This document shows, piece after piece, positions 17,178-25,392 of a DNA stretch of 50,188 nt (positions within the stretch are counted from its first letter, which is position 1; the number at the start of each line of letters is the position of its first letter). The DNA comes from Hyphococcus sp. Its GTDB lineage: Bacteria; Pseudomonadota; Alphaproteobacteria; Caulobacterales; Parvularculaceae. The position numbers were made by a program, and so were the translations under genes. A model generated the notes under the pieces. It made no database searches. It was not told the DNA's origin and saw only the letters and a list, made by a program, of their open reading frames with translations. Where the stretch lies: NCBI GenBank assembly GCA_013002535.1, contig JABDJK010000011.1, forward strand, positions 1 to 50,188, in the 5' to 3' direction.

Positions 17178-17765
17178 ATGTCAAGCTACGCTGTCGTCCT
17201 TGCCGCCATCGCGCTTTGCCTTACGCCGATCACGGGTTGCGCTTCAGATGACGCCGCCGCGTCAACGAAAATTTCCAAAATCTTTGAACTCGAAGATGGG
17301 CGCTTAACAGCGCCGTTTGGCGATACGGTTTCGGAGAATATTTTCCGATATTCTCGCGTATCACCAAATGTCGGTCTCGCTGGAAAATTAACGCCGGAAG
17401 GCGTTCATGAAGCCAAAGCGCTGGGCTTTAATCTCGTTGTCGATCTTCGACAGCCCGATGAAAATGGCGTCGCGGAAGAAAAAGCGATCGTCGCAGAAAT
17501 TGGCCTCCCCTATGAAAACGCGCCCCTGGTGAAAGATCGATCGGCGCTCGCGCAGATCGACTACATAACCGGTCTACTGGAAGATGAAAGCAACTATCCG
17601 GTTTTAATTCATTGCGGCACGTCAAACCGCGCGGGCGCCTTCTGGGCGATTTATCGCGCTGGCCAGGGCGTACCCAATATCGTCGCCATTGAAGAAGGGC
17701 GCGCCGGCGGGCTCACCTCGCGCGAGGCGTTTGTGCGTGAAATGCTGGGGATGCCCGCAGAATAA
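17178..17765 (+). CDS. Lipoprotein with DUF442-type phosphatase fold
   Basis: A 195-aa protein with a signal peptide ending in a lipobox (ITGC), so probably an acylated periplasmic lipoprotein. The mature part resembles the beta-lactamase-hydrolase-like/DUF442 branch of cysteine phosphatases: VDLRQPDEN, then the active-site-like HCGTSNRAG (C-x4-R), as in that branch. AAGGG lies about 9 bases before the ATG. It follows rsmA by 39 bp on the same strand and may be part of the operon, and it converges on the padR-like gene. Whether it dephosphorylates anything is unknown, and an extracytoplasmic location is unusual. Confidence 0.72.
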   Translation: MSSYAVVLAAIALCLTPITGCASDDAAASTKISKIFELEDGRLTAPFGDTVSENIFRYSRVSPNVGLAGKLTPEGVHEAKALGFNLVVDLRQPDENGVAEEKAIVAEIGLPYENAPLVKDRSALAQIDYITGLLEDESNYPVLIHCGTSNRAGAFWAIYRAGQGVPNIVAIEEGRAGGLTSREAFVREMLGMPAE

Positions 17766-17787
17766 GAACCATCGGTATGAATCGTTT

Positions 17788-18348
17788 CTAGCGCATAAGC
17801 GCCATCTTTAAGTCACCAAGCGCCAATAGTTCGGCTTCGAATTTTTTGATTTCGACAGACACCAACACCCGCGCAACGCCAACATCGCGCGCCTCAACGC
17901 CGTCAAGGGATTTCAGCGTCTCTTTTTCGCGCTTTATTTCAGCTTTCAAGAAATTTTTACGGCGTTTGATTTGGGTATCGACAGTTTGCGGGCCCGCCAT
18001 CAAGGCGAGCGCCGCCCAGGAGGTAAAAGGCGTCACCGTGCGCTGCTCAACCCATTTAGGCTCACCGAGCGCCTTCTCCAATGCGGGCTTTGCTTTTCGC
18101 GCAGGTTTGTAGACCATACGCTCCGGCCCCAACGCTGGCGCATGAACCTTCGCTGGCAATATGAACCCTCCCTCAGCAAGTTTTCGAATTGAATAATAAA
18201 CCTGAGGCCGCGAAATCGGCGCCCAGTCTTTGACGTCGCGTTCCTCCAGCAGCTTTACCAGCTCATAGCCGTGCATTGGGCGTTCAAACGACAGAACGGT
18301 CAACACCACAAGATCGGCGGTCGTAAGGCGCATATTGCCACTCGTCAT
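17788..18348 (-). CDS. PadR-family transcriptional regulator
   Basis: A 186-aa regulator with the PadR winged helix in the first 80 residues (LTTADLVVLTVLSFERPMHG, then ISRPQVYYSIRKLAEGG) and a charged helical C-terminal dimerisation region (Vir-type). The start is ATG 18348 or, with a better GAGTGG in front, ATG 18333. It is divergent from a VOC-family gene, and the perfect palindrome at 18388-18412 lies between them, the usual arrangement for a PadR repressor acting on itself and its neighbour. The inducing ligand is unknown. Confidence 0.88.
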   Translation of the reverse strand: MTSGNMRLTTADLVVLTVLSFERPMHGYELVKLLEERDVKDWAPISRPQVYYSIRKLAEGGFILPAKVHAPALGPERMVYKPARKAKPALEKALGEPKWVEQRTVTPFTSWAALALMAGPQTVDTQIKRRKNFLKAEIKREKETLKSLDGVEARDVGVARVLVSVEIKKFEAELLALGDLKMALMR

Positions 18349-18369
18349 AATATCGCGCGAATTCGCAGG

Positions 18370-18400
18370 TTGACTCTACGAATACCTCATCTAGTATAAT
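18370..18400 (+). promoter_or_regulatory. Sigma70-like promoter for the VOC gene
   Basis: TTGACT (18370-18375) and a perfect TATAAT (18395-18400) separated by 19 bp, slightly longer than ideal. The -10 hexamer lies inside the operator palindrome, so a bound regulator would block the polymerase. The expected transcription start is near 18407. Confidence 0.55.
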
Positions 18401-18412
18401 TTATACTAGATG
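18388..18412. promoter_or_regulatory. 25-bp operator palindrome in the padR/VOC divergon
   Basis: Perfect 11-bp arms, CATCTAGTATA (18388-18398) and TATACTAGATG (18402-18412), around ATT. It covers the -10 box of the rightward gene and lies 40 bp upstream of the padR-like start. Size, symmetry and place fit a PadR-type operator; binding is inferred. Confidence 0.65.
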
Positions 18413-18442
18413 TCAAAATCAGTGACAAAAGCGAGCTTGAAC

Positions 18443-18907
18443 ATGAAAAGAATTCTTTTGATCGTCACTGGCGTATATTTGCTCGCCATCCCCGCCGCTA
18501 CACACGCGAAGGAACCCACAATGAATTTGAAAAAAATTACGCCGGTCCTCCTTGCTGACGATGTCCAGGCGATCATCGATTTCTGGGCGGAATTTGGTTT
18601 ATCCGCGCCCATGACTGTGCCCGACGATGACGGCGTCATGTTCGCGATTGTCACGAATGGCGCGGTTGAATTAATGTACCAGACCAAAAAAAGCGCCCGC
18701 GCCGATAATGCCGATGCTGTAAAAGGCATTGACCGCGCGATGATCTATATCGAAGTCAATTCTTTTGACGACATTATCGACGCCGCCAAGAGGTATGAGG
18801 TGGTGAAACCTGAACATATGACCGACTATGGCGCGCGGGAGATCTATATTCGCGACCCGGCCGGTAATGTCGTTGGTTTCGCTGAACAAGGCGCAGCAGG
18901 CGAGTAA
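18443..18907 (+). CDS. VOC/glyoxalase-family protein, possibly exported
   Basis: The core (about residues 30-150) has the vicinal-oxygen-chelate pattern: ITPVLLADDVQAIIDFW, VELMYQTKKS, DRAMIYIEV and IRDPAGNVVGFAEQG. From ATG 18443 (155 aa) the protein begins with a good signal peptide (MKRILLIV... to THA-KE), unusual for this fold. An internal ATG at 18521 has a strong AAGGA 7 bases ahead and would give a cytosolic protein; the ATG at 18410 lies inside the operator and is unlikely. It is probably controlled by the divergent PadR regulator. Substrate unknown; VOC proteins include resistance proteins, lyases and dioxygenases. Confidence 0.72.
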   Translation: MKRILLIVTGVYLLAIPAATHAKEPTMNLKKITPVLLADDVQAIIDFWAEFGLSAPMTVPDDDGVMFAIVTNGAVELMYQTKKSARADNADAVKGIDRAMIYIEVNSFDDIIDAAKRYEVVKPEHMTDYGAREIYIRDPAGNVVGFAEQGAAGE

Positions 18908-18969
18908 CCGCGTTTTCAATCTTGCGCCCCTTGGCCTATGGTTGCGCTTAGTCGCTTGAGGATTGTAAT

Positions 18970-19803
18970 TTGAAAAGCCTTTTCCCCTTGCTGATTTGGT
19001 TATTGATCGCAACGCAATTCGCAATCTCAGCTGGCGCCCAACCCTTGCCGTCGCGTGACATTGCACAAGACATTCTGGAAGGATGTGATGCTCAAGCATT
19101 TGACTTTGATGACTACGACCTGGCCGTAAAATCGGCGACAACAACGCTCATGAATTTGGGCGTTTTCAGCGAAGCTGAATTCCGCGGCGTAAAAATCGGA
19201 TTTTGCCACTTACGCGCAGCCAATGGCCCTGTTGCAACGACATCGTGCGTCGATGACACAATATTGCTCGACGAAAAATATCGCGACGATGACCAACGCC
19301 TCGTCAGGGCGGCGACGCTCGCACACGAAATGAAGCACCATCTTCAACACGCGCAACAAAGAAAGATGTATGGCCCAGGTTATTGCAACAGCGAGCATTA
19401 CGAAAAAGATAAAACATGGATGGAAACTGACGCTGATAAATTTGGCGATGATGTCGCGGCGCTGTTGTTTGCCGGCCGACCGGTTGAAATTCGCAACACA
19501 TGCGAACAAGCACTCAGCGTTTATCTCGAAACCGTTACGCCCGGAGCATCCATTCAATCCTTTTTTGATTTGCTGGAAATCCCTGCGTTATCAAACGCCA
19601 TCACGCCCCATCGATCGACGTCGAAATATTTCCGGGTCTACGCACGGTCAGACGATGACAAAGGCGAACGATTGGACTGGAACGGTGCTGTTGATAGCGA
19701 GACGCGCGACATAGGCGGAAAGACCTATCGCCTGAAAAACATCACCATGGCGAACGCCGCCCGGTCTATCGGGCCGTTTGTTTTACGCCTGACTTGCCGG
19801 TGA
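18970..19803 (+). CDS. Secreted putative zinc metallopeptidase
   Basis: A 277-aa protein I cannot place in a named family. A signal peptide (hydrophobic residues 5-20, cleavage near AGA-QP) is followed by a domain with AHEMKHH, a good HEXXH zinc motif, at about residue 118. METDADKF at about 157 offers an acidic third ligand. Several cysteines suggest disulfides and an extracytoplasmic site. The C-terminal 100 residues look like a separate beta-rich domain. It starts at TTG 18970 with GAGGA about 8 bases before. It follows the VOC gene by 62 bp and converges on the acyl-CoA ligase. Peptidase activity is inferred from the motif only. Confidence 0.62.
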   Translation: MKSLFPLLIWLLIATQFAISAGAQPLPSRDIAQDILEGCDAQAFDFDDYDLAVKSATTTLMNLGVFSEAEFRGVKIGFCHLRAANGPVATTSCVDDTILLDEKYRDDDQRLVRAATLAHEMKHHLQHAQQRKMYGPGYCNSEHYEKDKTWMETDADKFGDDVAALLFAGRPVEIRNTCEQALSVYLETVTPGASIQSFFDLLEIPALSNAITPHRSTSKYFRVYARSDDDKGERLDWNGAVDSETRDIGGKTYRLKNITMANAARSIGPFVLRLTCR

Positions 19804-19820
19804 CGACCAAGCGCCTCACC

Positions 19821-21437
19821 CTAAACCGTCAGCGCCTCAAAATTCCCGGCCTCAAAACCCTCGCGCAGTTTGAACTTCTGAATCTTGCCAGAGCCGGTCA
19901 GCGGCCAGTCATCAACATAGATCCAATAAGCCGGCGTTTTTTGCGGACTTAATCGCTCGCGGATGAAAGCTTTCATTTCACCGGCATCGGGTTTGGCGTC
20001 GCCGCCGGGCCGCATGAAACAGGCGACCTGCTCGCCCCATTTTTCGTCCGGCACGCCGACCACCGCGACTTCGGCAATCGCGTCGTGCTCCAACATGGCG
20101 TTTTCAATTTCCGCCGGGAACAGATTTTCTCCGCCGCGAATAATCATCTCCTTGACCCGACCGGTGATTTTGACAAAACCACGCGCATCCATGGTTCCGA
20201 GATCGCCGGTATGCAGCCATTGATCTTTATCGATGGCGGCGGCGGTCGCCTCCGGGTTCTCATAGTATCCGTTCATCACCAGATAGCCGCGGCAACAGAT
20301 TTCGCCCTGTACGCCAACGGGCGTTACTGCGTTGCTCTTTGGATCACGAATTGAAACCTCAACATGGGGCATTGGCTGGCCGATTGTCTGCGTTGAATCC
20401 TCCAGCGTATCGTCCGGCCAGACGCAGGTGATAACCGGCGACGTTTCCGTCTGCCCATAGGCGATCTGGACATTCGCGCCGAAAGTTTCCTTTGCAGCGC
20501 GGCAAAGTTCAGGCGCAACCATGGCGCCGCCGGAAACGATGCACTCGATAGAGCTCAAATCGCGGCCAGACTTTTTCGCCTCATCGATCAGCGCGACAAG
20601 CATTGTAGGCACGCCAAAAATAAACCGCGGCTTTTCGCGCTCGATGGCTTTCGAAATCGCGACCGGGTCGAACATTGGCGCCAGCAACATCGTTGCGCCA
20701 ATGCCGAAACCGCCGAGCACTAGGATAGCGCAGCCCGTCGTATGGAAAAGCGGCATATTTTGAATATAAACGTCGCCGGGGTTTATCCCGCCGCGCGTAA
20801 CCGTATCCAATCCATTTTGCACAAGTCCGTGATGATGCAGGAGCGCGCCCTTCGGAAAGCCTGTTGTGCCGGAGGTATATTGAATCTGCACGGGATCGCT
20901 GGGCTTCGGATTGCGGGTATCGCCGCGATCTTCGCCGTTAAACAGCGCCTCACCATCGGTGAGTAGGATGCGGTGTTTGATCGCCGGGATTTGATCGCAA
21001 ACGGCGTCAGCGATTTCCTGCATGGGGTTGCCGCGGAAATCGGCGACATAATAAATCGCCTCTGACTGTGACTGCTCCAGCACATATTTCAATTCGCGAC
21101 TTTGATAAGCCGGGTTTACAGTGACGAGGACCACGCCCGCCAATCCGCAAGCGAGCTCGAGCAACACCCATTCCGGGACATTGTTGGCGTAGATCGCGAC
21201 GCGCGCGCCGACGTCATGGCGCGATGCGAGCGCACGGGCGAGCCGTTTTGCATCGTGCAACAACTCGCCATAGGTCCAGACCCGTGCAACATTGCCTTCA
21301 TAGTCGAGCTCTTTAAGCGCCTCGCGATCCGGCGCGGCGGCGGCCTGCCGCTGCAGCATTTCGCCGATGGTGATCTCTTCACGGGCAGTATCCGTAACCG
21401 CAGGGAAATATGATTCCTTTAGATTAACCTTGTACAT
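19821..21437 (-). CDS. Fatty acyl-CoA synthetase (AMP-binding)
   Basis: An adenylate-forming ligase that activates a fatty or other carboxylic acid to its CoA thioester. The P-loop-like motif QYTSGTTGFPKGALLHH, YGQTE, TGDLGTMD and the C-terminal hinge GRVKEMIIRGGENLFP and lysine in GSGKIQKFKLRE are all present. I start at ATG 21437 (538 aa), preceded by GAGGG; a GTG at 21449 is also open. It overlaps the thioesterase gene by 14 bp, so translation is coupled. Gene order ICMT-thioesterase-ligase suggests acyl-CoA turnover; chain-length preference is not readable. Confidence 0.9.
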   Translation of the reverse strand: MYKVNLKESYFPAVTDTAREEITIGEMLQRQAAAAPDREALKELDYEGNVARVWTYGELLHDAKRLARALASRHDVGARVAIYANNVPEWVLLELACGLAGVVLVTVNPAYQSRELKYVLEQSQSEAIYYVADFRGNPMQEIADAVCDQIPAIKHRILLTDGEALFNGEDRGDTRNPKPSDPVQIQYTSGTTGFPKGALLHHHGLVQNGLDTVTRGGINPGDVYIQNMPLFHTTGCAILVLGGFGIGATMLLAPMFDPVAISKAIEREKPRFIFGVPTMLVALIDEAKKSGRDLSSIECIVSGGAMVAPELCRAAKETFGANVQIAYGQTETSPVITCVWPDDTLEDSTQTIGQPMPHVEVSIRDPKSNAVTPVGVQGEICCRGYLVMNGYYENPEATAAAIDKDQWLHTGDLGTMDARGFVKITGRVKEMIIRGGENLFPAEIENAMLEHDAIAEVAVVGVPDEKWGEQVACFMRPGGDAKPDAGEMKAFIRERLSPQKTPAYWIYVDDWPLTGSGKIQKFKLREGFEAGNFEALTV

Positions 21438-21855
21438 TTTGTCCCTCACCTGACCTTACAATTTGTGTTTGCTGCACGACCGCCGCGAGTTTTCCGTCTT
21501 CACGAAAGAACTCGGTTTTCCATAGCTGCAATGTGCGCCCGATGTTCACCGGCGTTGTCACCGCTTTGACTTTTTGACCTATTGGAATTGCACGCACGAA
21601 ATTTGTTTTGCTCTCAATAGTTGACGTGATTGAACCGGGCGACAGGTTCATGAAGGCGCCGATGCCGCCCATATTATCTGCGATCGCCATGATCGCGCCG
21701 CCATGCATATTGTCAGGGATCGTGCAGTGTTCTTTTTTGACTTCGATTTCGGCTTCCAGCCGCTCTTTCGTCGCCAGGGTCAGATGCGCCCCGATCAGTT
21801 TCGCGAACGGCGCATTCGCCGCATTGATCTGTTCGGCGAAATTTCCCTCACCCAT
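21424..21855 (-). CDS. PaaI-type hotdog thioesterase
   Basis: A 143-aa single hotdog domain of the PaaI/YbgC-like thioesterase superfamily, cleaving acyl-CoA thioesters in the cytosol. The HGGAIMAIADNMGG segment contains the catalytic-region His-Gly-Gly and acidic residue of this group, and the later SKTNFVRAIPIGQ and LAAVVQQTQIV strands fit. It lies 12 bp after the ICMT-like gene and overlaps the acyl-CoA ligase start, so ligase and thioesterase are likely made together, opposing or balancing each other. Confidence 0.85.
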   Translation of the reverse strand: MGEGNFAEQINAANAPFAKLIGAHLTLATKERLEAEIEVKKEHCTIPDNMHGGAIMAIADNMGGIGAFMNLSPGSITSTIESKTNFVRAIPIGQKVKAVTTPVNIGRTLQLWKTEFFREDGKLAAVVQQTQIVRSGEGQNVQG

Positions 21856-21867
21856 ACACTGCCCTTT

Positions 21868-22455
21868 TTAAAACCAACGGCGCACCCGCCTTGCGTACGC
21901 ATCATAGTCGGCCCCGAAGCGATTGCGAAGATAACGTTCTTCATTTTCGATGATGATGGTGAGCCCAACGAAAGAAATGACCAGCGAGGCGAGCGTCAGC
22001 GGCCCAGGCGCCGCAAGCAGCAACCCAACCAGAAAGGCCATAACGCCCAGATAGACTGGATTGCGGGAAACCCCGTTTAGGCCGTCCATCACCAGCGCGT
22101 CGACGTCGTTGTCTGCGGCTGGCACGCCAATCCGCCAGGACCGACCCATCCCGGCCTGCGCCGCGGCGATGAACAGACTGGCTATGCAGGTGACAATAAT
22201 GGCGGCCGCTGGCGAAGGCGATATTCCGGCGCGCACCCAGTGATCAAGCACCGGAAACGGCCATCGTAAAAGGATGTACAGATCGAGGATGGCGGCGCCG
22301 GCGATAAGCACCGTCGCCGCTAAGTTGCGCTCCCCGCTGAAGAGCGCGTTCACATTCACGCCTGCGCGGCGCAGTACAGTCGTCCGTGCGACCATCCACA
22401 CGCCGAGGACAATTGCGATGAGCGCAACGCCGGCCCGCAACCAATCCGGTTCCAT
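21868..22455 (-). CDS. Isoprenylcysteine methyltransferase-family membrane protein
   Basis: A 195-aa inner-membrane protein with about five hydrophobic helices and the ICMT/phospholipid-methyltransferase-like C-terminus: SRNPVYLGVMAFLVG, then ENEERYLRNRFGADYDAY and RRW. ATG 22455 is chosen because GGAGAG lies 6 bases before it; an in-frame GTG opens at 22470. Bacterial members methylate unknown acceptors and may modify lipids. It leads the three-gene run with a thioesterase and an acyl-CoA ligase, consistent with a lipid role, which is inference. Confidence 0.8.
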   Translation of the reverse strand: MEPDWLRAGVALIAIVLGVWMVARTTVLRRAGVNVNALFSGERNLAATVLIAGAAILDLYILLRWPFPVLDHWVRAGISPSPAAAIIVTCIASLFIAAAQAGMGRSWRIGVPAADNDVDALVMDGLNGVSRNPVYLGVMAFLVGLLLAAPGPLTLASLVISFVGLTIIIENEERYLRNRFGADYDAYARRVRRWF

Positions 22456-22569
22456 ACTATCTCTCCACACAAATTACTGGATGCGAATTAGCCGAGCGAA
22501 AGCGAAAATGCAATATTATTCTGTTTACGGAGTAATGTTATATGAGAACGGTGATGTTATAGAGAAACG

Positions 22570-23106
22570 TCAACCGGCGTTCATTAACACCGCGACCAGG
22601 AGCGCAGTCTCGCTGCCGCGATTGATCCAGGCGTGATTGGTCGCGCGCTGGATGACAACATCGCCTGGTTTCATGGCTGACGCCTCGCCGTCATCGAGTA
22701 AGACATCGACCTCGCCCTTAATGAGAATGACCACGTCCAGCGTATCGGTTTTATGCATCATCGGGTGACGCGTCGTATCGACCCTGGCGTCAGCCGCGCC
22801 GACAGCGCCAAACGCAAAAGCCGCAGCGGCCTCTTTTTCTTCATCGGTTTTGGAAGGGTCTTCCGGTGAGACTGTAAACCAGCGCACTTTGACGGCGCCC
22901 GTCGCCGGCTCAAGGCATAAATCTTCATCCGCCAGCTTGTCGGTCGCATCGAGCAGCGCGCCCGGCGTCAAATCCGCTGCCCAGATTTCCGCAAGACCGG
23001 CCTCTTCGACAGCGATCAGTTTCGCCGCCTCGCCGTCAATCAAGACCCGCGAGCGCCCGCCCTCGTCATAGTCAGTTACGATCCGCCGCAGCGCCTGCCA
23101 GTCCAT
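22570..23106 (-). CDS. Cupin-domain protein
   Basis: A 178-aa protein whose last 80 residues form a cupin barrel: HKTDTLDVVILIKGEVDVLL and PGDVVIQRATNHAWINRGSE, with His and Glu-like metal ligands. The first 90 residues are acidic and unassigned. ATG 23106 is preferred, since GGAGGG is 11 bases before it and it follows the stop of the upstream lipoprotein gene by 4 bp; the longer frame to 23163 would overlap that gene by 53 bp. Cupin/DUF proteins of this shape are common near dehydrogenases and hydrolases, but no clear substrate gene is adjacent. Confidence 0.75.
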   Translation of the reverse strand: MDWQALRRIVTDYDEGGRSRVLIDGEAAKLIAVEEAGLAEIWAADLTPGALLDATDKLADEDLCLEPATGAVKVRWFTVSPEDPSKTDEEKEAAAAFAFGAVGAADARVDTTRHPMMHKTDTLDVVILIKGEVDVLLDDGEASAMKPGDVVIQRATNHAWINRGSETALLVAVLMNAG

Positions 23107-23110
23107 CGGA

Positions 23111-23623
23111 TCAGTATCCCTCCGGCGATGAGGCAAAGCTTTCCAGAACCGATGCGGCGTCATAGGCGTCAGAATCCTCGGGCGCTTCGCCCTCGCCCAT
23201 TAAGACCTCCAGGCGCGCGGTAAAATATTGATTGCCGCCGATGGTGCCGAGGTCGCCGCCAACGCCGACTGATACGCCGGAACGGCGCCCGTAGGAGCCT
23301 GTGCCAAATCCGGCGCCGACACCCACGCCGCCGCGCTCTTTGCGATCCATGGAGCGCGCAACAATTTGAAACCAATCATAACCGTTAGATTGCGCGAGTT
23401 CCGCCGCGCGGCGCAAAGCGAAATCTTCAACAAGTTCCGGCGGCATCCCGCCAGAGCCGCGATAGACGACGCGATAGCGATCAGCCTCGATCCGTGTTTC
23501 TTCGTACCCAAATCCTTTTGCGTCCGCTGCGCCATAGGACGCCGGGCCAACCGCTGCGCAAGCGCCCAATAGCATTGCGCCCGCAGCCATTGCGATCATT
23601 CTCATCTTGTTCATCGCCTCCAT
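23111..23623 (-). CDS. CC0125/CC1285-type lipoprotein
   Basis: A small lipoprotein: signal peptide with lipobox LGAC, then a domain with YRVVYRGSGGMPPELVEDF and LRRAAELAQSNGYDWFQI, which I recognise as the Caulobacter CC0125/CC1285 family of unknown function. A glycine-rich middle segment (GVGVGAGFGTGSYG) separates this from a short C-terminal strand region. ATG 23623 has GGGAG 6 bases before; 23629 and 23614 are alternatives. It precedes the cupin gene by 4 bp and they are probably co-transcribed. Confidence 0.72.
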   Translation of the reverse strand: MEAMNKMRMIAMAAGAMLLGACAAVGPASYGAADAKGFGYEETRIEADRYRVVYRGSGGMPPELVEDFALRRAAELAQSNGYDWFQIVARSMDRKERGGVGVGAGFGTGSYGRRSGVSVGVGGDLGTIGGNQYFTARLEVLMGEGEAPEDSDAYDAASVLESFASSPEGY

Positions 23624-23758
23624 CGTCATCTCCCAATAATATCATCAACCGAAACTGCGCGCAAAATGTGGCGGCGCGTTTACAGTTTTCCTCATTCGCG
23701 CCCTGAAAAGCGCCGCAATCACGAACGAGTGATGGCTTGCAAATATTCGGAGAGAGAC

Positions 23759-24916
23759 ATGGCGCTACGCAATAAACCCAGACCGGCTAATGATTACGAT
23801 TTGATCGTTGTAGGCGCCAGTTTCGCCGGACTAATCGCGGCGCGCACGGCGGCCCATCGCGGGTTAAAAACCGCTGTCATCGACGCCAAACATGAGCCTG
23901 GCTCGCGCGTCAGAACCACTGGCATTCTCGTTAAAGAAGCGGTGGAGGAATGCGATATTCCCTCGGCGCTAACGAGGAAGATTCCGGGCGTTCGGCTGTA
24001 CGCGCCGAATGACCGCCATATCGATTTGTTCGCGCCGGGCTATTATTTCCTCGCCACGGATACGCCCGCGATCATGCGATGGCTCGCCCGTGAAGCGACG
24101 CGCGCCGGCGCGGACCTTTTTTTCGGAACGCGCTTCGAAGATGCAAGCATAACTGAGCCCCGCGTCCATCTTCACAATCTGGATTTATCCGCTCGCTATA
24201 TTTTGGGCGCAGACGGCGCCAAATCGCGCGTCGCGAAAAGCTTTGGCCTCGGACAAAACAAAGAATTCCTGATCGGTATGGAAACTGAATATGAAGAGAC
24301 ACCGACGGTCGATCCGGATTATCTCCATTGCTTTGTCGATACGAAACTGGCGCCCGGTTATCTCGGGTGGGTCGTGCCCGGCGCCAACATGACCCAAGTC
24401 GGCCTTGCTGTTTCTGATGGTCTCCTTGGCGCAAGGCGTCGACCGGATATGGCGGCGTTTCTCAAACGCATCGATCCAAATTTTGCTATGTGGAATTGCG
24501 AAGTAAAAGCCAAGCGCTCGGGGCCGATCCCCTGCGGCGGTCTCGTTTCTCCCTTTTCAACCCGTCGCGTCTTGCTCACCGGCGACGCAGCGGGCCTTGT
24601 ATCGCCGCTTACCGCCGGCGGCATTCGTCTTTCCTTTCAATATGGACGCCGGGCGGGCGCCGTCATCTCTGATTACTTACAGGATGGCGGCGCCGATCCG
24701 GGCGCGTTGATGGCAAAGGAATATCCACGCTTCGGGCTGAAGACCTGGATGCGCCGCGCCTGGTCTGCCGCCCCGCCAAATGCATTATTGAATTTCGGCC
24801 TCTTTACACCACCCATGCGCGCGCTTGCCCAATGGATTTATTTTCAAAAACGAGGGCATGGATGGCAGGGGTCGCCGGAGTTGGGTGCGCAAACTTTTCA
24901 CACGCGGTACAGTTGA
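23759..24916 (+). CDS. Geranylgeranyl reductase-like FAD oxidoreductase
   Basis: A 385-aa flavoprotein. The N-terminal Rossmann motif DLIVVGASFAGLIAARTAA binds FAD, ILGADGAKSRVAKSFGL is the second GD-type motif, and LLTGDAAGLVSPLTAGGIRLSFQYGR is the typical third FAD motif of the geranylgeranyl-reductase/UbiH-like group. ATG 23759 has GGAGAGA at 23749-23755 in front; the longer frame has none. It stands alone, divergent from the lipoprotein gene. Members reduce isoprenoid chains or hydroxylate lipids; the substrate here is unknown. Confidence 0.82.
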   Translation: MALRNKPRPANDYDLIVVGASFAGLIAARTAAHRGLKTAVIDAKHEPGSRVRTTGILVKEAVEECDIPSALTRKIPGVRLYAPNDRHIDLFAPGYYFLATDTPAIMRWLAREATRAGADLFFGTRFEDASITEPRVHLHNLDLSARYILGADGAKSRVAKSFGLGQNKEFLIGMETEYEETPTVDPDYLHCFVDTKLAPGYLGWVVPGANMTQVGLAVSDGLLGARRRPDMAAFLKRIDPNFAMWNCEVKAKRSGPIPCGGLVSPFSTRRVLLTGDAAGLVSPLTAGGIRLSFQYGRRAGAVISDYLQDGGADPGALMAKEYPRFGLKTWMRRAWSAAPPNALLNFGLFTPPMRALAQWIYFQKRGHGWQGSPELGAQTFHTRYS

Positions 24917-25392
24917 ATTCTGGTTGAATTTGCCAAGGCGGATTCAACACCAGGAGGGTATTCTTTCATAAAACCCGCTTTTGGCGGATAGTTATCCCCT
25001 ACCTTCCGGTAGGCCTTATATTGGGCCCTTGAGAATATTAACATGCAATATCAGTAACTGCTTCCCCAGCGAATACCGCGGTCCATGGCCAGAATTTTCA
25101 GCACGCGCAGCTACGTCTAGAGATCGATCCCGTGTCTGCGCCGCGGCTTTTCACGCCGCAACGCGCATGGGAAGACACGCGACGAAAATATACACAGCAC
25201 CCCGCAAGTTCACAATCTGGATCAAACGACTTTATGAATAACACATCGGCTAAAGCCGCTCTGACCGCCGAGAATTTCCGCCGTTCAAACAACGAGGACC
25301 AGACAAGATTCACCGGACTGCCAGCAATCTCGGGAAAACAAATAATCGAAAAATTCTTGAACACCCGCGAAGCGAAGCAGTACGGTTATCTT
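24917..25392. other. Intergenic stretch, no supported gene
   Basis: This 476-bp gap is open on the + strand from 25132, in frame with the TfoX-like gene, but the encoded residues are low in hydrophobic pattern and unlike the family, so I regard it as leader DNA. Weak dyads (CCGCTTTTGGCGG near 24970 and CTACCTTCCGGTAGG near 25000) are visible and could end the flavoprotein transcript. I see no tRNA or clear promoter. Confidence 0.4.

Noticed and set aside
25132-25392. 87-residue N-terminal extension of the TfoX-like protein
   Set aside because: Residues are unlike the TfoX family and the domain starts right after the ATG at 25393.
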